A stretch of DNA of 64,000 nt from JACCZX01 sp963807155. GTDB taxonomy: Bacteria; Pseudomonadota; Gammaproteobacteria; Burkholderiales; Burkholderiaceae_F. The DNA lies in the NCBI GenBank assembly GCA_963807155.1, contig CAWEAZ010000025.1:1-64000 (forward strand). The letters are read 5' to 3'. Numbering within the stretch: position 1 is the stretch's first letter; each line of letters begins with the position of its first letter. The notes under the pieces were generated by a model. The model worked only from the letters and a program-made list of their open reading frames with translations, did no database searches and was not told the DNA's origin. This document shows positions 17,073-25,494 of the stretch, piece by piece. The position numbers were made by a program, and so were the translations under genes.

Positions 17073-18153
17073 ATGCAGCAGTTCAACGAAGCAGTCACGT
17101 TTGCGCAGTCGCACGAGATTCCGTGGCCGCGCGATCCCACCGCCAATCTTGCGCAGTGGGGACATCCACCGCGATGACCCGCCGCCGTTCAACCGCCTAC
17201 GCGGGCCGGTGCATCCGCGCGGTGGCGTGTCCGGCATCATTCGTGTGCGCGGTGAGGAAGTCAGCGCCTGGGGCGAACCCGATCGCGCGGACCAGACTTT
17301 CAGCGTCGCGAAGACTTACCTCGCGCTGCTCGCGGGTATCGCGCATGCGCGCGGGATGCTCGAACCGGGCGAGCGCGTCAGCGACCGGCTGCCGGGCATC
17401 GGCTTCGACTCAGCGCACAACCGCGTGATCACATGGGAGCACCTCCTCACACAGACCAGCGAATGGGAGGGCGAATGTTTCGGCATGCCCGACCAGGTGG
17501 AGCACTACCGGCACGTGTCTCACGACCCCAAGCCACCCGCGGGCAAGAAGGGTGAGCTTCGTCCGCTGCGCGAGCCGGGCAGCTACTGGGAATACAACGA
17601 CGTGCGCATCAACCAGTTGTCGTTGGCGCTGCTTCACCTCTTCAAGCGGCCGCTGCCGGAAGTGTTTCTCGAAAGTGTGTTGCGGCCGATCGGCGGCGGC
17701 CGCGACTTTCAGTGGGAAGGCTACGACGATGCCTGGGTTGAGATCGGTGGCCAGCGCATGCAGTCTGTTCCCGGCGGCACGCACTGGGGTGGCGGCGTGA
17801 AGATCAGCGCGCGTGACCAGGCGCGCATCGGCCAACTGCTACTCGACGGCGGCGTGCACCAAGGGCGGCAGATCGTTCCGCGCGACTGGGTGCAGCGCAT
17901 GCACGAACCCTACGCGGTGGCACCGTTCTACGGCTGGCTTACATGGCTCAATTGCGACGGCCGCCTGTTCGCCGATGCCTCGCACTCAAGCTGGTTCATG
18001 TTCGGCGCGGGCGGCCACATGGTGTGGATCGATCCGGACAACGAAGCGGTGGTCGTTGCACGCTGGCTCGACGGGGCGCATTCGGCGGGCTTCGTGCGCC
18101 GCGTAGCGCAGGCGCTCAGGAGTCTTAAGGCATCTCGCTCGGAGTATCAGTGA
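17073..18153 (+). CDS. Serine hydrolase, beta-lactamase family (5' frameshift)
   Basis: The main frame encodes a class-C beta-lactamase-like hydrolase: catalytic SVAK (in DQTFSVAKTYLALLAGI), the Tyr-x-Asn-type motif at YWEYNDVRINQ, and a late GAGGHMVW. The first 29 codons are in another frame, from ATG 17073 (MQQFNEAVTFAQSHEIPW...LAQWG). Adding one base in the GGGG run at 17158-17161 joins them to GDIHRDDPPPFNRLRGP. The combined protein would have about 360 residues. No signal peptide is seen, so it may act in the cytoplasm as an esterase or amidase. The indel is probably a sequencing error. Confidence 0.85.
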
Positions 18154-18295
18154 TTGCGCCCACGGCTGTTATGGCGGCGCACTGGGCCGCCAACTGCTTC
18201 CGCAACGCTGCGTCCTCTGCAGAATCATGCGGATTGGTTGTTGAGCGGTTAATCGCAACTTCCAAGTGAATGCACGTCAGTCGATCCGAGTTCAT
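18125..18295 (-). CDS. Hypothetical 56-residue protein
   Basis: ATG 18295 is preceded by GGAG at ideal distance (six bases). The product begins MNSDRLTCIHLEVAINRS and continues with an Ala-rich amphipathic helix (EDAALRKQLAAQCAAITAVG) to TAA at 18125, overlapping the 3' end of the convergent serine hydrolase by 29 bp. No family is recognised. The good ribosome site and helical composition favour a real small gene. Confidence 0.42.
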   Translation of the reverse strand: MNSDRLTCIHLEVAINRSTTNPHDSAEDAALRKQLAAQCAAITAVGAITDTPSEMP

Positions 18296-18469
18296 CGTCC
18301 GCTCCGTTACAAAACGAAGTGGATTCTTATCCTTTCACACAAACCGGTTCTGAGGAAAAGCAGTGCAATTAATGGCGATGCACGTTGCCGCCGACTTCAC
18401 AGCGGTTCCGAATCGCCGTTGGAACCTATACTTGTCCACTGCGGCTCATCATTTATTGGGAGTTCAAGA

Positions 18470-18691
18470 ATGAACATCTCGATCACGTATTGCGTCCGCT
18501 GAAACTATCTCCCTCGTGCCTCCAGTCTGGGGGCCAGGCTGTCTCAAGAACTGGGAATTGAACCTCAGCTGATCAAGGGCGACAACGGCGTCTTCGACGT
18601 CGTCGCTAATGGGAACCTTATCTTCTCGAAGCATGCGAGTGGACAGTTCCCCGACGAGCACAAGATCGTCGAGGCACTGCGCTCACTTTAG
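18470..18691 (+). CDS. SelW/Rdx-family selenoprotein (in-frame UGA = Sec)
   Basis: ATG 18470 has GGGAG seven bases upstream. The frame reads MNISITYCVR, then TGA at 18500-18502, then continues open for 62 codons to TAG 18689. Read through, the 73-residue product has C8-x-x-U11, exactly where Rdx proteins (SelW, SelT, SelH, bacterial homologues) carry CxxC or CxxU. The body has the family pattern GVFDVVANGNLIFSK and SGQFP. A stem-loop at 18518-18534, starting 15 nt after the UGA, fits a bacterial SECIS. The thioredoxin-like fold suggests a thiol/selenol redox role. Sec machinery genes are not in this window. The alternative is a pseudogene with a Cys-to-stop change. Confidence 0.82.
18518..18534 (+). 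promoter_or_regulatory. bSECIS-like hairpin for UGA recoding
   Basis: Stem GCCTCC (18518-18523) pairs with GGGGGC (18529-18534), six pairs with one G-U. The 5-nt loop AGTCT has G in its second position. The apical loop begins 21 nt after the UGA, within the usual 16-37 nt window for SelB-binding bacterial SECIS elements. An outer CCU/AGG helix can extend it past a small internal loop. Confidence 0.65.
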
Positions 18692-18704
18692 ACCGCGCTC
18701 CTGG

Positions 18705-18854
18705 TCAGCGCCCCAATCCTATGCCGTCCGGATCGAGTCCCGTGTCGAAGTTCTGAACGAGCTTGCGAGCCGGCACATCGATGACGGCAACCTGATTCGA
18801 GCCCGAAAGCGCGAAATAGCCGCGGCGCCCGTCTGGCGAAAACACGATGCCCTG
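18705..18854 (-). pseudogene. Fragment of a YVTN-type beta-propeller protein
   Basis: On the minus strand this 50-codon frame reads QGIVFSPDGRRGYFALSGSN followed by QVAVIDVPARKLVQNFDTG and a stop. The pattern is typical of the YVTN/40-residue-repeat beta-propeller family (surface or cytochrome-d1-like proteins). A stop precedes it immediately, so only the C-terminal blade remains. It is a decayed remnant between the selenoprotein and the next hydrolase. Confidence 0.65.
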
Positions 18855-18866
18855 TCACTGGCTGAT

Positions 18867-18890
18867 GTCCGCATTCGGCCGATTGCGGAC
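18867..18890. repeat. Intergenic 24-bp palindromic repeat, copy B
   Basis: GTCCGC and GCGGAC arms flank a TCGGCC-containing centre. It matches copies at 15279-15302 and 20357-20380 in length and arm sequence. Confidence 0.6.
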
Positions 18891-19004
18891 CTGCCGCCAA
18901 GACGAGAGAATCACTCTATAGCGGACGCTACAAAGGCAACGCCGATGGACAGTATTGCGAGGCCACTGATCTGGATTAGCCGCGCCAAGGGCACGAGGGA
19001 CGCC

Positions 19005-20263
19005 ATGTCTGAAACAGAAATCGCGCGTGGTCGTGTCGCTGATCGGGTTACAAATCCTGTGTGCCCGTTCACTTGCCGCGCACTGCTTGCTGTGACGACC
19101 GCCGTTCTCGTGACGGCATGCGCCGCACCCGACGCCAAGCGATCCGCGCTGCGCCCAGTCGATGCGGTGGCGATGCAAGGCACGGTAGAGCGACTTGCCA
19201 AGGAAATGCTTGTTCCCGGTGCGGTCGTGATCCTGCGCACGCCGACAGGCAATTTCACCAGCACCTACGGTGTCACGACGTATCGCGGGTCGGTGCCCAC
19301 CGGCTTCGACCAACATGTGCGGGTCGGCTCGAATACCAAGACCTGGACCGGTACAGTGATTCTGCAATTGGTTCAAGAGGGCCGTCTCAGCCTCGATGAT
19401 CCGGTCTCGAAGTACCGGCCCGATGTGCCAAACGGTGCGCACATCACGATCGAGCAATTGCTCGCGATGCGAAGTGGCCTGTTCAATTACACGACAACGC
19501 TCGAACTGAACCAAACTCTCGATACACAGCCCGCGAAGGCATGGACACAGGCCGAACTGCTAGCTCTCGGCTACAAGCACTCGCCGGCTTTTGCGCCACC
19601 CGGATCCGAGTTCGGCTACTCGAACACCAATACCGTCCTGCTAGGCCTCATCGCGCAACAGCTCGAGGGCGGCAAGCCGCTCGCAGCCATCATGCGCGAC
19701 CGGTTATTTGCGCCCTTAGGCATGGCGAACACGTTGTTCCCCGACATCGCGTCGAACGCAATTCCTGCACCTTTGTCGCGCGGCTACATGTACGGCAACA
19801 ATGTGCTGACAATGGGCACACCGCCCGCGCTGCCGGACAACATGCAGGCTGCGGCCCGTACAGGCAGGCTCGCGCCCGTAGACCAGACGACGCGAACCCG
19901 TCGTGGGGCTGGGCGGCCGGCGCAGGCATCTCCACCGCCAACGACCTTGCCACCTGGGTCGAGGCTTTAGTCAGCGGCAAGCTGCTGAACGCTCGCATGC
20001 AAGCGCGGCGCCTTGCCAGCGTCGTACCGATTGACCCGAGTAATTCCAACAGTGCCTCGTACGGCTGGGCGATAGCCAAGTTTGGAAATCTCTACGGACA
20101 CACGGGCGAATTGCCCGGCTACAACTCGTTCATGGGACACGACCCTGTGAACGGCGTCACGCTCGTGGTGTGGGCCAACTTGGCGCCGAGCATCGATGGG
20201 CGCGATCCAGCGACAACAATCGCCCGGGAGTTGATCGGCCTCCTGTACGCGCCAGCTCAGTAG
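19005..20263 (+). pseudogene. Exported serine hydrolase / D-Ala-D-Ala carboxypeptidase-like (frameshifted)
   Basis: A beta-lactamase-family protein with an N-terminal lipoprotein-type segment ending LVTACAAP. The catalytic Ser-x-x-Lys is SNTK (VGSNTKTWTGTVILQL), Tyr-x-Asn is YSNTNTVL, and the third motif HTGELPGYNS lies in another frame. The shift falls near 19880-19890. Adding one base there joins APVDQT to DANPSWGWAAGAGIS, giving about 420 residues to 20263. ATG 19005 has GAGGGA upstream. Likely an envelope esterase or carboxypeptidase. The break may be a sequencing indel. Confidence 0.82.
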
Positions 20264-20356
20264 CTCGCGACGAATGTCGACTTTCGGGACAAGAGCGATG
20301 ACCGCTCGCGGAGCTCGCTGAAGGCAGCTATGGGTCGTTAGCTGTCATCGACGGTT

Positions 20357-20380
20357 GTCCGCTATCGGTCAAGAGCGGAC
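20357..20380. repeat. Intergenic 24-bp palindromic repeat, copy C
   Basis: Arms GTCCGCT/AGCGGAC around TATCGGTCAAG. It lies 52 bp beyond the nrdJ stop, in the convergent gap between nrdJ and the serine hydrolase, and belongs to the family with copies at 15279 and 18867. Confidence 0.62.
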
Positions 20381-20431
20381 ATTTCGCAACCGGAGGCGCA
20401 CCGAATTGCACTAATCAGGTGGGCATGCGCC

Positions 20432-23278
20432 TCAGCTGCAGTGTCCTGTGAAGCCGCACGCAGTGCAGAACTCGCAGCCGTCGCGCTTGATCATCGCGGC
20501 GGCGCTGCAGCTCGGGCACACCTTGCCCTTGATCGGCGCGCTTTCGTGATCGATCAGCTTCGCCGCGTTCGGTAGCGCCAGAATTCCCGCTGACTGTATC
20601 GCCCGACCTTCGTCGTCGAGGATGCCGAGCACTTTGTATCGATGCAGCAGCAGCGTTGCGATGTAGGCGACAGTGCTCGGGTATTGAGTCGAACGCTCCG
20701 CGCCGGGCATCGGTGCCCAGAACTCGCCGTTCTGCTCGCCGAAGTTCAGCAGCTTCTTCAGCTTCAGTCCGATCCAGTTTGCATCGACGACCCGCATGTC
20801 GAGCGAGATCAATTTGCACAGGCCGTCGAGCACTTTCGGATATTCACCGGCGAGCCAGATCGAATACGGGCGCCGGCTGCCGTCGGGCAGGTGCAGCTCC
20901 TTGACGCCGAGCACGAAGTCGTCGCCGGTGTTCGCGTTGGAGATGTCGACTGTCCAGCTCATCGTGCCGAGCGGGCCGGCCTTCGGTTCCTTCTTGGAGA
21001 ACAGCGCGTTCAGCATCGGCGTCGGGTGCTGATCGAGCTCGTCGAACACGCCGAGCTGCTTGCAGCGCAAGCTCACGATGTTGACGAATGCGGAGACCAC
21101 GCCGCTTTGCCATTGACGCTCGCCGTCTGGCGGCATCGGAATCGAAAAGCCCTGTTCATCTCTTGCGCGCGCGAGCGCGTCGAGCTTCATCTTCAGCCAC
21201 GCACGATCCTCGCTGCGCATGTCCATCGACAGCGCTTTCGCGATTGCACCGAGGCCGCGCGGCTGTTCGGCACCATTGACCCACACTTCGAACGGGACCG
21301 GAGGTTCGCCCACCTGCCCGATAAAGATCGCGAATGATTCCTTGCGTTCAGGAAGCTCGACCATGTAGGTCCAAGCAAGGTTACCGCCGGCGAGATCGGG
21401 ACGGCCGGGCCACTTGAGACTCTCAAGCGCAGGTTGGGGCGTCGAGTCGAGCCGGACGCGGCGATCCGGATCGTCCTTCAGGTCCTGCGGCTCGCGTGCG
21501 TGCGAATCCTTGGTGATCTCCAGCACCGAGCCGATCACGTTGTTCGGCCGGTAGGTCGTGATGCCTTTCAGCCCGGCATGCCACGCCTCTAGATAGAGAC
21601 TCTTGAATTCCTCGAACGGATAGTCTTCCGGCACGTTGACGGTCTTGCTGATCGCGGCGTCGATGTACGGCTGCACCGTCGCGCTCATCCGCATGTGATC
21701 GCGCGCCGACATCTGCATCGCGCTGACAAATGCATCCGGCAGGTCGCGCTCGTTGCCGCCCATGCGCCGATACAGCCGGTACGCGTAGTCCTCGACTGCG
21801 TATTCCTGCTTGCTGCCGTCCGGCATGCGCTTCTTGCGAACATAGGTCCACGAGAACGTCGGCTCGATTCCGCCTGACGCGTTGCTTGCGAACGCGAGCG
21901 AGATCGTGCCGGTCGGCGCGATCGACAGCAGATGCGAGTTGCGGATGCCGTTGGCGCGAATCTCGCTCTTCAGCGGCTCGGGAAGACGCGAAGCGCAGTG
22001 CGGCGCTGCCAGGAATTTTTCGGCGTCGAACAACGGAAAGGCGCCTTTCTCCTGCGCCAGCTCCGCCGACGCTTCGTATGCCGAGTCACGCATCGTGCGC
22101 GCGATGTCGGCCGCCATACTGCGCCCCGCGTCGCTGTCGTAACGCAAGCCGAGCATCGTCAGCGCATTACCAAGTCCGGTGAAGCCGAGTCCAATACGGC
22201 GCTTGTTCGCTGCCTCGTCCGCCTGTTCCTGCAGCGGCCACAGCGTTGCATCGAGTACGTTGTCGAGCGCGCGCGTCGAGACTTTGGAAACGTCGCGGAA
22301 TTTGTCGAAGTCGAACGACGCCTGCTCGCCGAACGGATCGTTGACGAACTTCGTCAGATTGATCGAGCCCAGGCAGCAGCAGCCATACGGCGGCAAAGCC
22401 TGCTCGCCGCAAGGATTCGTGGCGGCGATTGTTTCGACATACGACAGATTGTTGTCTTGATTGACGCGGTCGATGAAGATCACGCCCGGTTCGGCATGGT
22501 TGTAGGTCGACCGCATGATCTGATCGAACAGCTCGAGAGCACTGGCCTTGCGGTACATCCACGTGCCATCCTTGCGCTGATAGCAGTTCGTCGTGTCGAA
22601 CGGCTCGGCCGCGTGCCAGAGTTCGATCTCGCCGTCGCTTTCAACGGCGCGCATGAACGCATCGGTGACGGTCACGGACATGTTGAAGTTGGCCAGCGAG
22701 CCGTCGCGCTTCGCGTTGATGAATTCCTCGATATCCGGGTGATCACAGCGCAGTACGCCCATCTGCGCGCCGCGCCGCGCACCCGCGGATTCCAGCGTCT
22801 CGCAGCTCTTGTCGAACACGCGCATGTAGGAGATCGGGCCGCTGGCGCGCGAATGCGTGCCGTGCACGCGGGCGCTCTTCGGACGGATCGGCGAGAAGTC
22901 GTAACCGACGCCGCCGCCGCGCCGCATGGTTTCGGCGGCTTGATTCAGCGCCAGATAGATCGAGGGCACGCCTTCGTCGACACCGCTGATCGCATCGCCG
23001 ACAGGTTGCACGAAACAATTGATCAATGTCGCGGCGATGCCGGTGCCCGCTGCCGAGTTGACGCGGCCGCCCGGAATGAAGCCGTCGACCATCGCTTCGT
23101 AGAAGCGCTGTTCCCACGTGTCACGCAACTCGGGTTTTTCGACCTGCGCAAGACCGCGCGCAACGCGGCGGCGCACTTCGTCGACCGACTGCTCGTCGCC
23201 TTTGGCGTATTTCTCGAGCAGTACGTCTATTGAAATTGGCTGCTCGTCGAGCAGCAGCTGTGCCTTGTCAAGCTTCAT
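20432..23278 (-). CDS. nrdJ: Adenosylcobalamin-dependent (class II) ribonucleotide reductase
   Basis: A 948-residue enzyme that reduces ribonucleotides to deoxyribonucleotides using coenzyme B12, without oxygen-dependent radical generation. Visible signatures are VNSAAGTGIAATLINCFVQP, the finger-loop region NPCGEQALPPYGCCCLGSIN, and PTGTISLAF. The C-terminal third carries two TSCPD-type modules (about residues 645-760 and 780-890). A zinc ribbon, CPSCSAAAMIKRDGCEFCTAC, ends the protein. Start ATG 23278. Length is normal for the long NrdJ type. The frame is unbroken over 2.8 kb. A 60-bp copy of its 3' end lies at 4665-4724. No cobalamin riboswitch fits in the short upstream gap. Confidence 0.97.
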   Translation of the reverse strand: MKLDKAQLLLDEQPISIDVLLEKYAKGDEQSVDEVRRRVARGLAQVEKPELRDTWEQRFYEAMVDGFIPGGRVNSAAGTGIAATLINCFVQPVGDAISGVDEGVPSIYLALNQAAETMRRGGGVGYDFSPIRPKSARVHGTHSRASGPISYMRVFDKSCETLESAGARRGAQMGVLRCDHPDIEEFINAKRDGSLANFNMSVTVTDAFMRAVESDGEIELWHAAEPFDTTNCYQRKDGTWMYRKASALELFDQIMRSTYNHAEPGVIFIDRVNQDNNLSYVETIAATNPCGEQALPPYGCCCLGSINLTKFVNDPFGEQASFDFDKFRDVSKVSTRALDNVLDATLWPLQEQADEAANKRRIGLGFTGLGNALTMLGLRYDSDAGRSMAADIARTMRDSAYEASAELAQEKGAFPLFDAEKFLAAPHCASRLPEPLKSEIRANGIRNSHLLSIAPTGTISLAFASNASGGIEPTFSWTYVRKKRMPDGSKQEYAVEDYAYRLYRRMGGNERDLPDAFVSAMQMSARDHMRMSATVQPYIDAAISKTVNVPEDYPFEEFKSLYLEAWHAGLKGITTYRPNNVIGSVLEITKDSHAREPQDLKDDPDRRVRLDSTPQPALESLKWPGRPDLAGGNLAWTYMVELPERKESFAIFIGQVGEPPVPFEVWVNGAEQPRGLGAIAKALSMDMRSEDRAWLKMKLDALARARDEQGFSIPMPPDGERQWQSGVVSAFVNIVSLRCKQLGVFDELDQHPTPMLNALFSKKEPKAGPLGTMSWTVDISNANTGDDFVLGVKELHLPDGSRRPYSIWLAGEYPKVLDGLCKLISLDMRVVDANWIGLKLKKLLNFGEQNGEFWAPMPGAERSTQYPSTVAYIATLLLHRYKVLGILDDEGRAIQSAGILALPNAAKLIDHESAPIKGKVCPSCSAAAMIKRDGCEFCTACGFTGHCS

Positions 23279-23345
23279 GAAATTTGCTGCCTCCGCTAAG
23301 GCCGAATTTTCTCACAATGCCGGACCTATAAACTCGCTTCTGGTC

Positions 23346-23915
23346 ATGTCAACAAGAAAGTTTTGCGTGAACTTGCAGCGGCTTCGTGTGCGACGCGCGG
23401 ACAACACCGGTCAGGCTCACCGGGTTGCGGGCGGCGTTGCGCTGGCGACGATCGCATGCCTGGCGGGCATTGCGTACGCGCAGGAGCGAGCCAACTACTT
23501 CAATGATCCGCTCGTGAAGGTCACAAACGGCCTGGCCGGTTGCACAGTACCTGAAGCACCCTCGCTCACACCCGACGAAGTGCGCGTCCAGTCGCACCTA
23601 CGGTCGGAACGCGGAACGCGATGCTACCTGTCGGGGCGCTGTCGCTTGCCGAATTCGTACCTGTACGACCAGGAAATTATTTCGCGTGTGAAGAAAGCGA
23701 TCGATGCCGACGGGCGGTTCGCTGACACCAGCGTTTGGGCGGAAGGGCAGCGGCGCTGGGTCACCTTGAAAGGGTGCGTTCGCTCAAAATCCGAGTCGGA
23801 AGCGCTGGTTCAGCTGGTCAGATCGATCGACGACGTAGAGAAGGTGGTCAACGAACTCGTCGTCGGAAGTGATCACAGCGTCCGCGCGAAGAGAAGGATG
23901 CCGCGCTCGGAATGA
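23346..23915 (+). CDS. BON-domain exported protein
   Basis: A 189-residue protein with basic N-terminus and hydrophobic segment VAGGVALATIACLAGIAYA (signal peptide, cleavage AYA-QE). The C-terminal half holds one BON domain (VKKAIDADGRFADTSVWAEG ... VEKVVNELVV), a phospholipid-associating fold often found in periplasmic stress proteins. Four cysteines in the middle could form disulphides. Divergent from nrdJ by 67 bp. The ribosome site is weak, so the start is moderately certain. Confidence 0.82.
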   Translation: MSTRKFCVNLQRLRVRRADNTGQAHRVAGGVALATIACLAGIAYAQERANYFNDPLVKVTNGLAGCTVPEAPSLTPDEVRVQSHLRSERGTRCYLSGRCRLPNSYLYDQEIISRVKKAIDADGRFADTSVWAEGQRRWVTLKGCVRSKSESEALVQLVRSIDDVEKVVNELVVGSDHSVRAKRRMPRSE

Positions 23916-23961
23916 CATCTTTCGTCAGCGCAATCTTCGTCTATCGATACGAGGGCCCATC

Positions 23962-24891
23962 GTGAACTTGCAGCAGTTTCGTTTCCTGCGCGAGGCGGCG
24001 CGCCACAAGTTCAGCCTGACCGAGGCGGCGCGCGCCTTGCACACGTCGCAACCCGGCATATCTAAAGCGATCATCGATCTCGAAGCCGAGCTTGGCGTAC
24101 CGATCTTCGCGCGTCATGGCAAACGCGTGAAGGGCCTAACGGCGCCCGGCCAGATGGTTCTCGATGCGGCCGAACGCATCATGCAGGACATCGACAACCT
24201 GAAAAAGCTCGCGCGCGACTACGCGGGCAGCCCCGAAGGTACGCTGCGCATCGCGACCACGCACACGCAGGCGCGGTATGTGCTGCCGACTGTCGTGCAG
24301 GCGTTTGTATCCAAGTATCCGCAAGTCAGGCTGAAGCTGCTGCAAGCCAATCCACCGCAGATTGCATCGATGCTGATTCACGGCCAGGCCGACGTCGGCG
24401 TTGCGACTGAATCGCTGGCCGATCATCACGGCCTGTTGTCGATACCGGTGTATGACTGGCAGCACGTTGCGATCATCCGGCCTGGGCATCCGCTTGCGAA
24501 ATTTGCAACTAACCCGGGCAAGCTGACGCTGAAGGATCTCGGACGGCATCCGCTGATTACATATGAGCAGCATTTCGCAGGACGCTCGAAAATCGACGCC
24601 GCGTTTGAAGCCGCCGGGATTGCGCCGTCGATTGTGCTCGAAGCGATCGACGCCGACGTGATCAAGACGTATGTGCAGATCGGCATGGGCGTGGGCATCG
24701 TCGCGGGAGTCGCGGCCGATTCGCAGCGCGACGGACTGATCGTGCTTCCATGCGGCCATTTGTTCGGCCGCAATGTCACGCGGCTCGCAGTGAAGGAGGG
24801 CGCTTATTTGCGCGGGTTCGTTTACTCGTTCATCGAAACGCTGGTGCCCGGATGGGACAAGCGTCGCATCGAGGAAGCGTTCAAGGCGTAA
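23962..24891 (+). CDS. cysB: CysB-like LysR regulator
   Basis: A 309-residue regulator starting at GTG 23962 with GAGGG upstream. The opening NLQQFRFLREAARHKFSLTE and TSQPGISKAIIDLEAELGV match the CysB/Cbl helix-turn-helix. The effector domain has ATTHTQARYVLP and GRSKIDAAFEAAGI, characteristic of the CysB group, which senses O-acetylserine/N-acetylserine and controls sulphate assimilation. Whether it is CysB itself or Cbl cannot be decided here. No sulphur genes are adjacent. Upstream BON gene spacing is 46 bp. Confidence 0.9.
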   Translation: MNLQQFRFLREAARHKFSLTEAARALHTSQPGISKAIIDLEAELGVPIFARHGKRVKGLTAPGQMVLDAAERIMQDIDNLKKLARDYAGSPEGTLRIATTHTQARYVLPTVVQAFVSKYPQVRLKLLQANPPQIASMLIHGQADVGVATESLADHHGLLSIPVYDWQHVAIIRPGHPLAKFATNPGKLTLKDLGRHPLITYEQHFAGRSKIDAAFEAAGIAPSIVLEAIDADVIKTYVQIGMGVGIVAGVAADSQRDGLIVLPCGHLFGRNVTRLAVKEGAYLRGFVYSFIETLVPGWDKRRIEEAFKA

Positions 24892-24933
24892 CGCGGCGTC
24901 GCTAAACTGCTCGCATCGATGACGGAGGCTCCT

Positions 24934-25494
24934 ATGTCAACCGTTCCCTCAGTCGTTCCCCCAGCCGCGCCGATCAACGGGCTGCACCACTTTGCGTACC
25001 GCTGCAAGGACGCGGAGGAAACACGGCATTTTTACGAGGACATCCTCGGGCTGCCGCTGTATCACATCATTCAAAGTGACATCGTGCCGTCTACCGGCGA
25101 GCATTGCCCGTACACGCACATCTTTTTTCGCATGACTGACGGCTCGTGCATCGCTTTCTTCGATCTGGGCGACGACGTCGCCGCCGAAAAATCACCAAAC
25201 ACCCCCGAGTGGGTCAACCACATCGCGCTGCGCGTTGACACCGTCGAAGAGCTGGCGCGATTGAAGGCGCGACTGGAAGCGCACGGCGTTGAAGTGCTTG
25301 GCGTCACCGACCACCATATTTTCCAGTCGATCTATTTCTTCGACCCGAACGGTATTCGACTTGAGCTGACTGCGCAGCTCGCTTCTGAAATGGAGATGCA
25401 GGAAGAAGGCAAAACGGCGCGCGCACGTCTCGACGAGTGGACACAGCGCAAGATTCAATGGCGGCGTGAGCGCGCCGCGACGCGTAGGGCTTGA
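24934..25494 (+). CDS. VOC family (glyoxalase/dioxygenase-fold) protein
   Basis: A 186-residue vicinal-oxygen-chelate protein. Metal-site positions are plausible at LHHFAYRCKDAEETRHFYED and VNHIALRVDTVEELARL, with a C-terminal FFDPNGIRLELTA carrying the last Glu. ATG 24934 has GGAGG six bases upstream. Its stop overlaps the start of the ketopantoate-reductase-like gene (TGATG), so the two are translationally coupled. The substrate is unknown. The C-terminal 40 residues are charged and helical. Confidence 0.88.
   Translation: MSTVPSVVPPAAPINGLHHFAYRCKDAEETRHFYEDILGLPLYHIIQSDIVPSTGEHCPYTHIFFRMTDGSCIAFFDLGDDVAAEKSPNTPEWVNHIALRVDTVEELARLKARLEAHGVEVLGVTDHHIFQSIYFFDPNGIRLELTAQLASEMEMQEEGKTARARLDEWTQRKIQWRRERAATRRA

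Noticed and set aside
18500..18502. TGA as a simple frameshift or sequencing error in a Cys codon
   Set aside because: The TGA falls exactly at the Sec/Cys position of the Rdx motif and a SECIS-like hairpin follows at the right distance. Error remains possible, but it is the less likely reading.
20642..23233. Long plus-strand open frames opposite nrdJ (up to 433 codons)
   Set aside because: They are antisense shadows of the GC-rich nrdJ gene: no ribosome sites, Arg/His/Val-rich composition and no recognisable motifs.
23279..23345. Cobalamin riboswitch upstream of nrdJ
   Set aside because: The gap is only 67 bp, too short for a full B12 riboswitch, and no B12-box-like sequence is evident.
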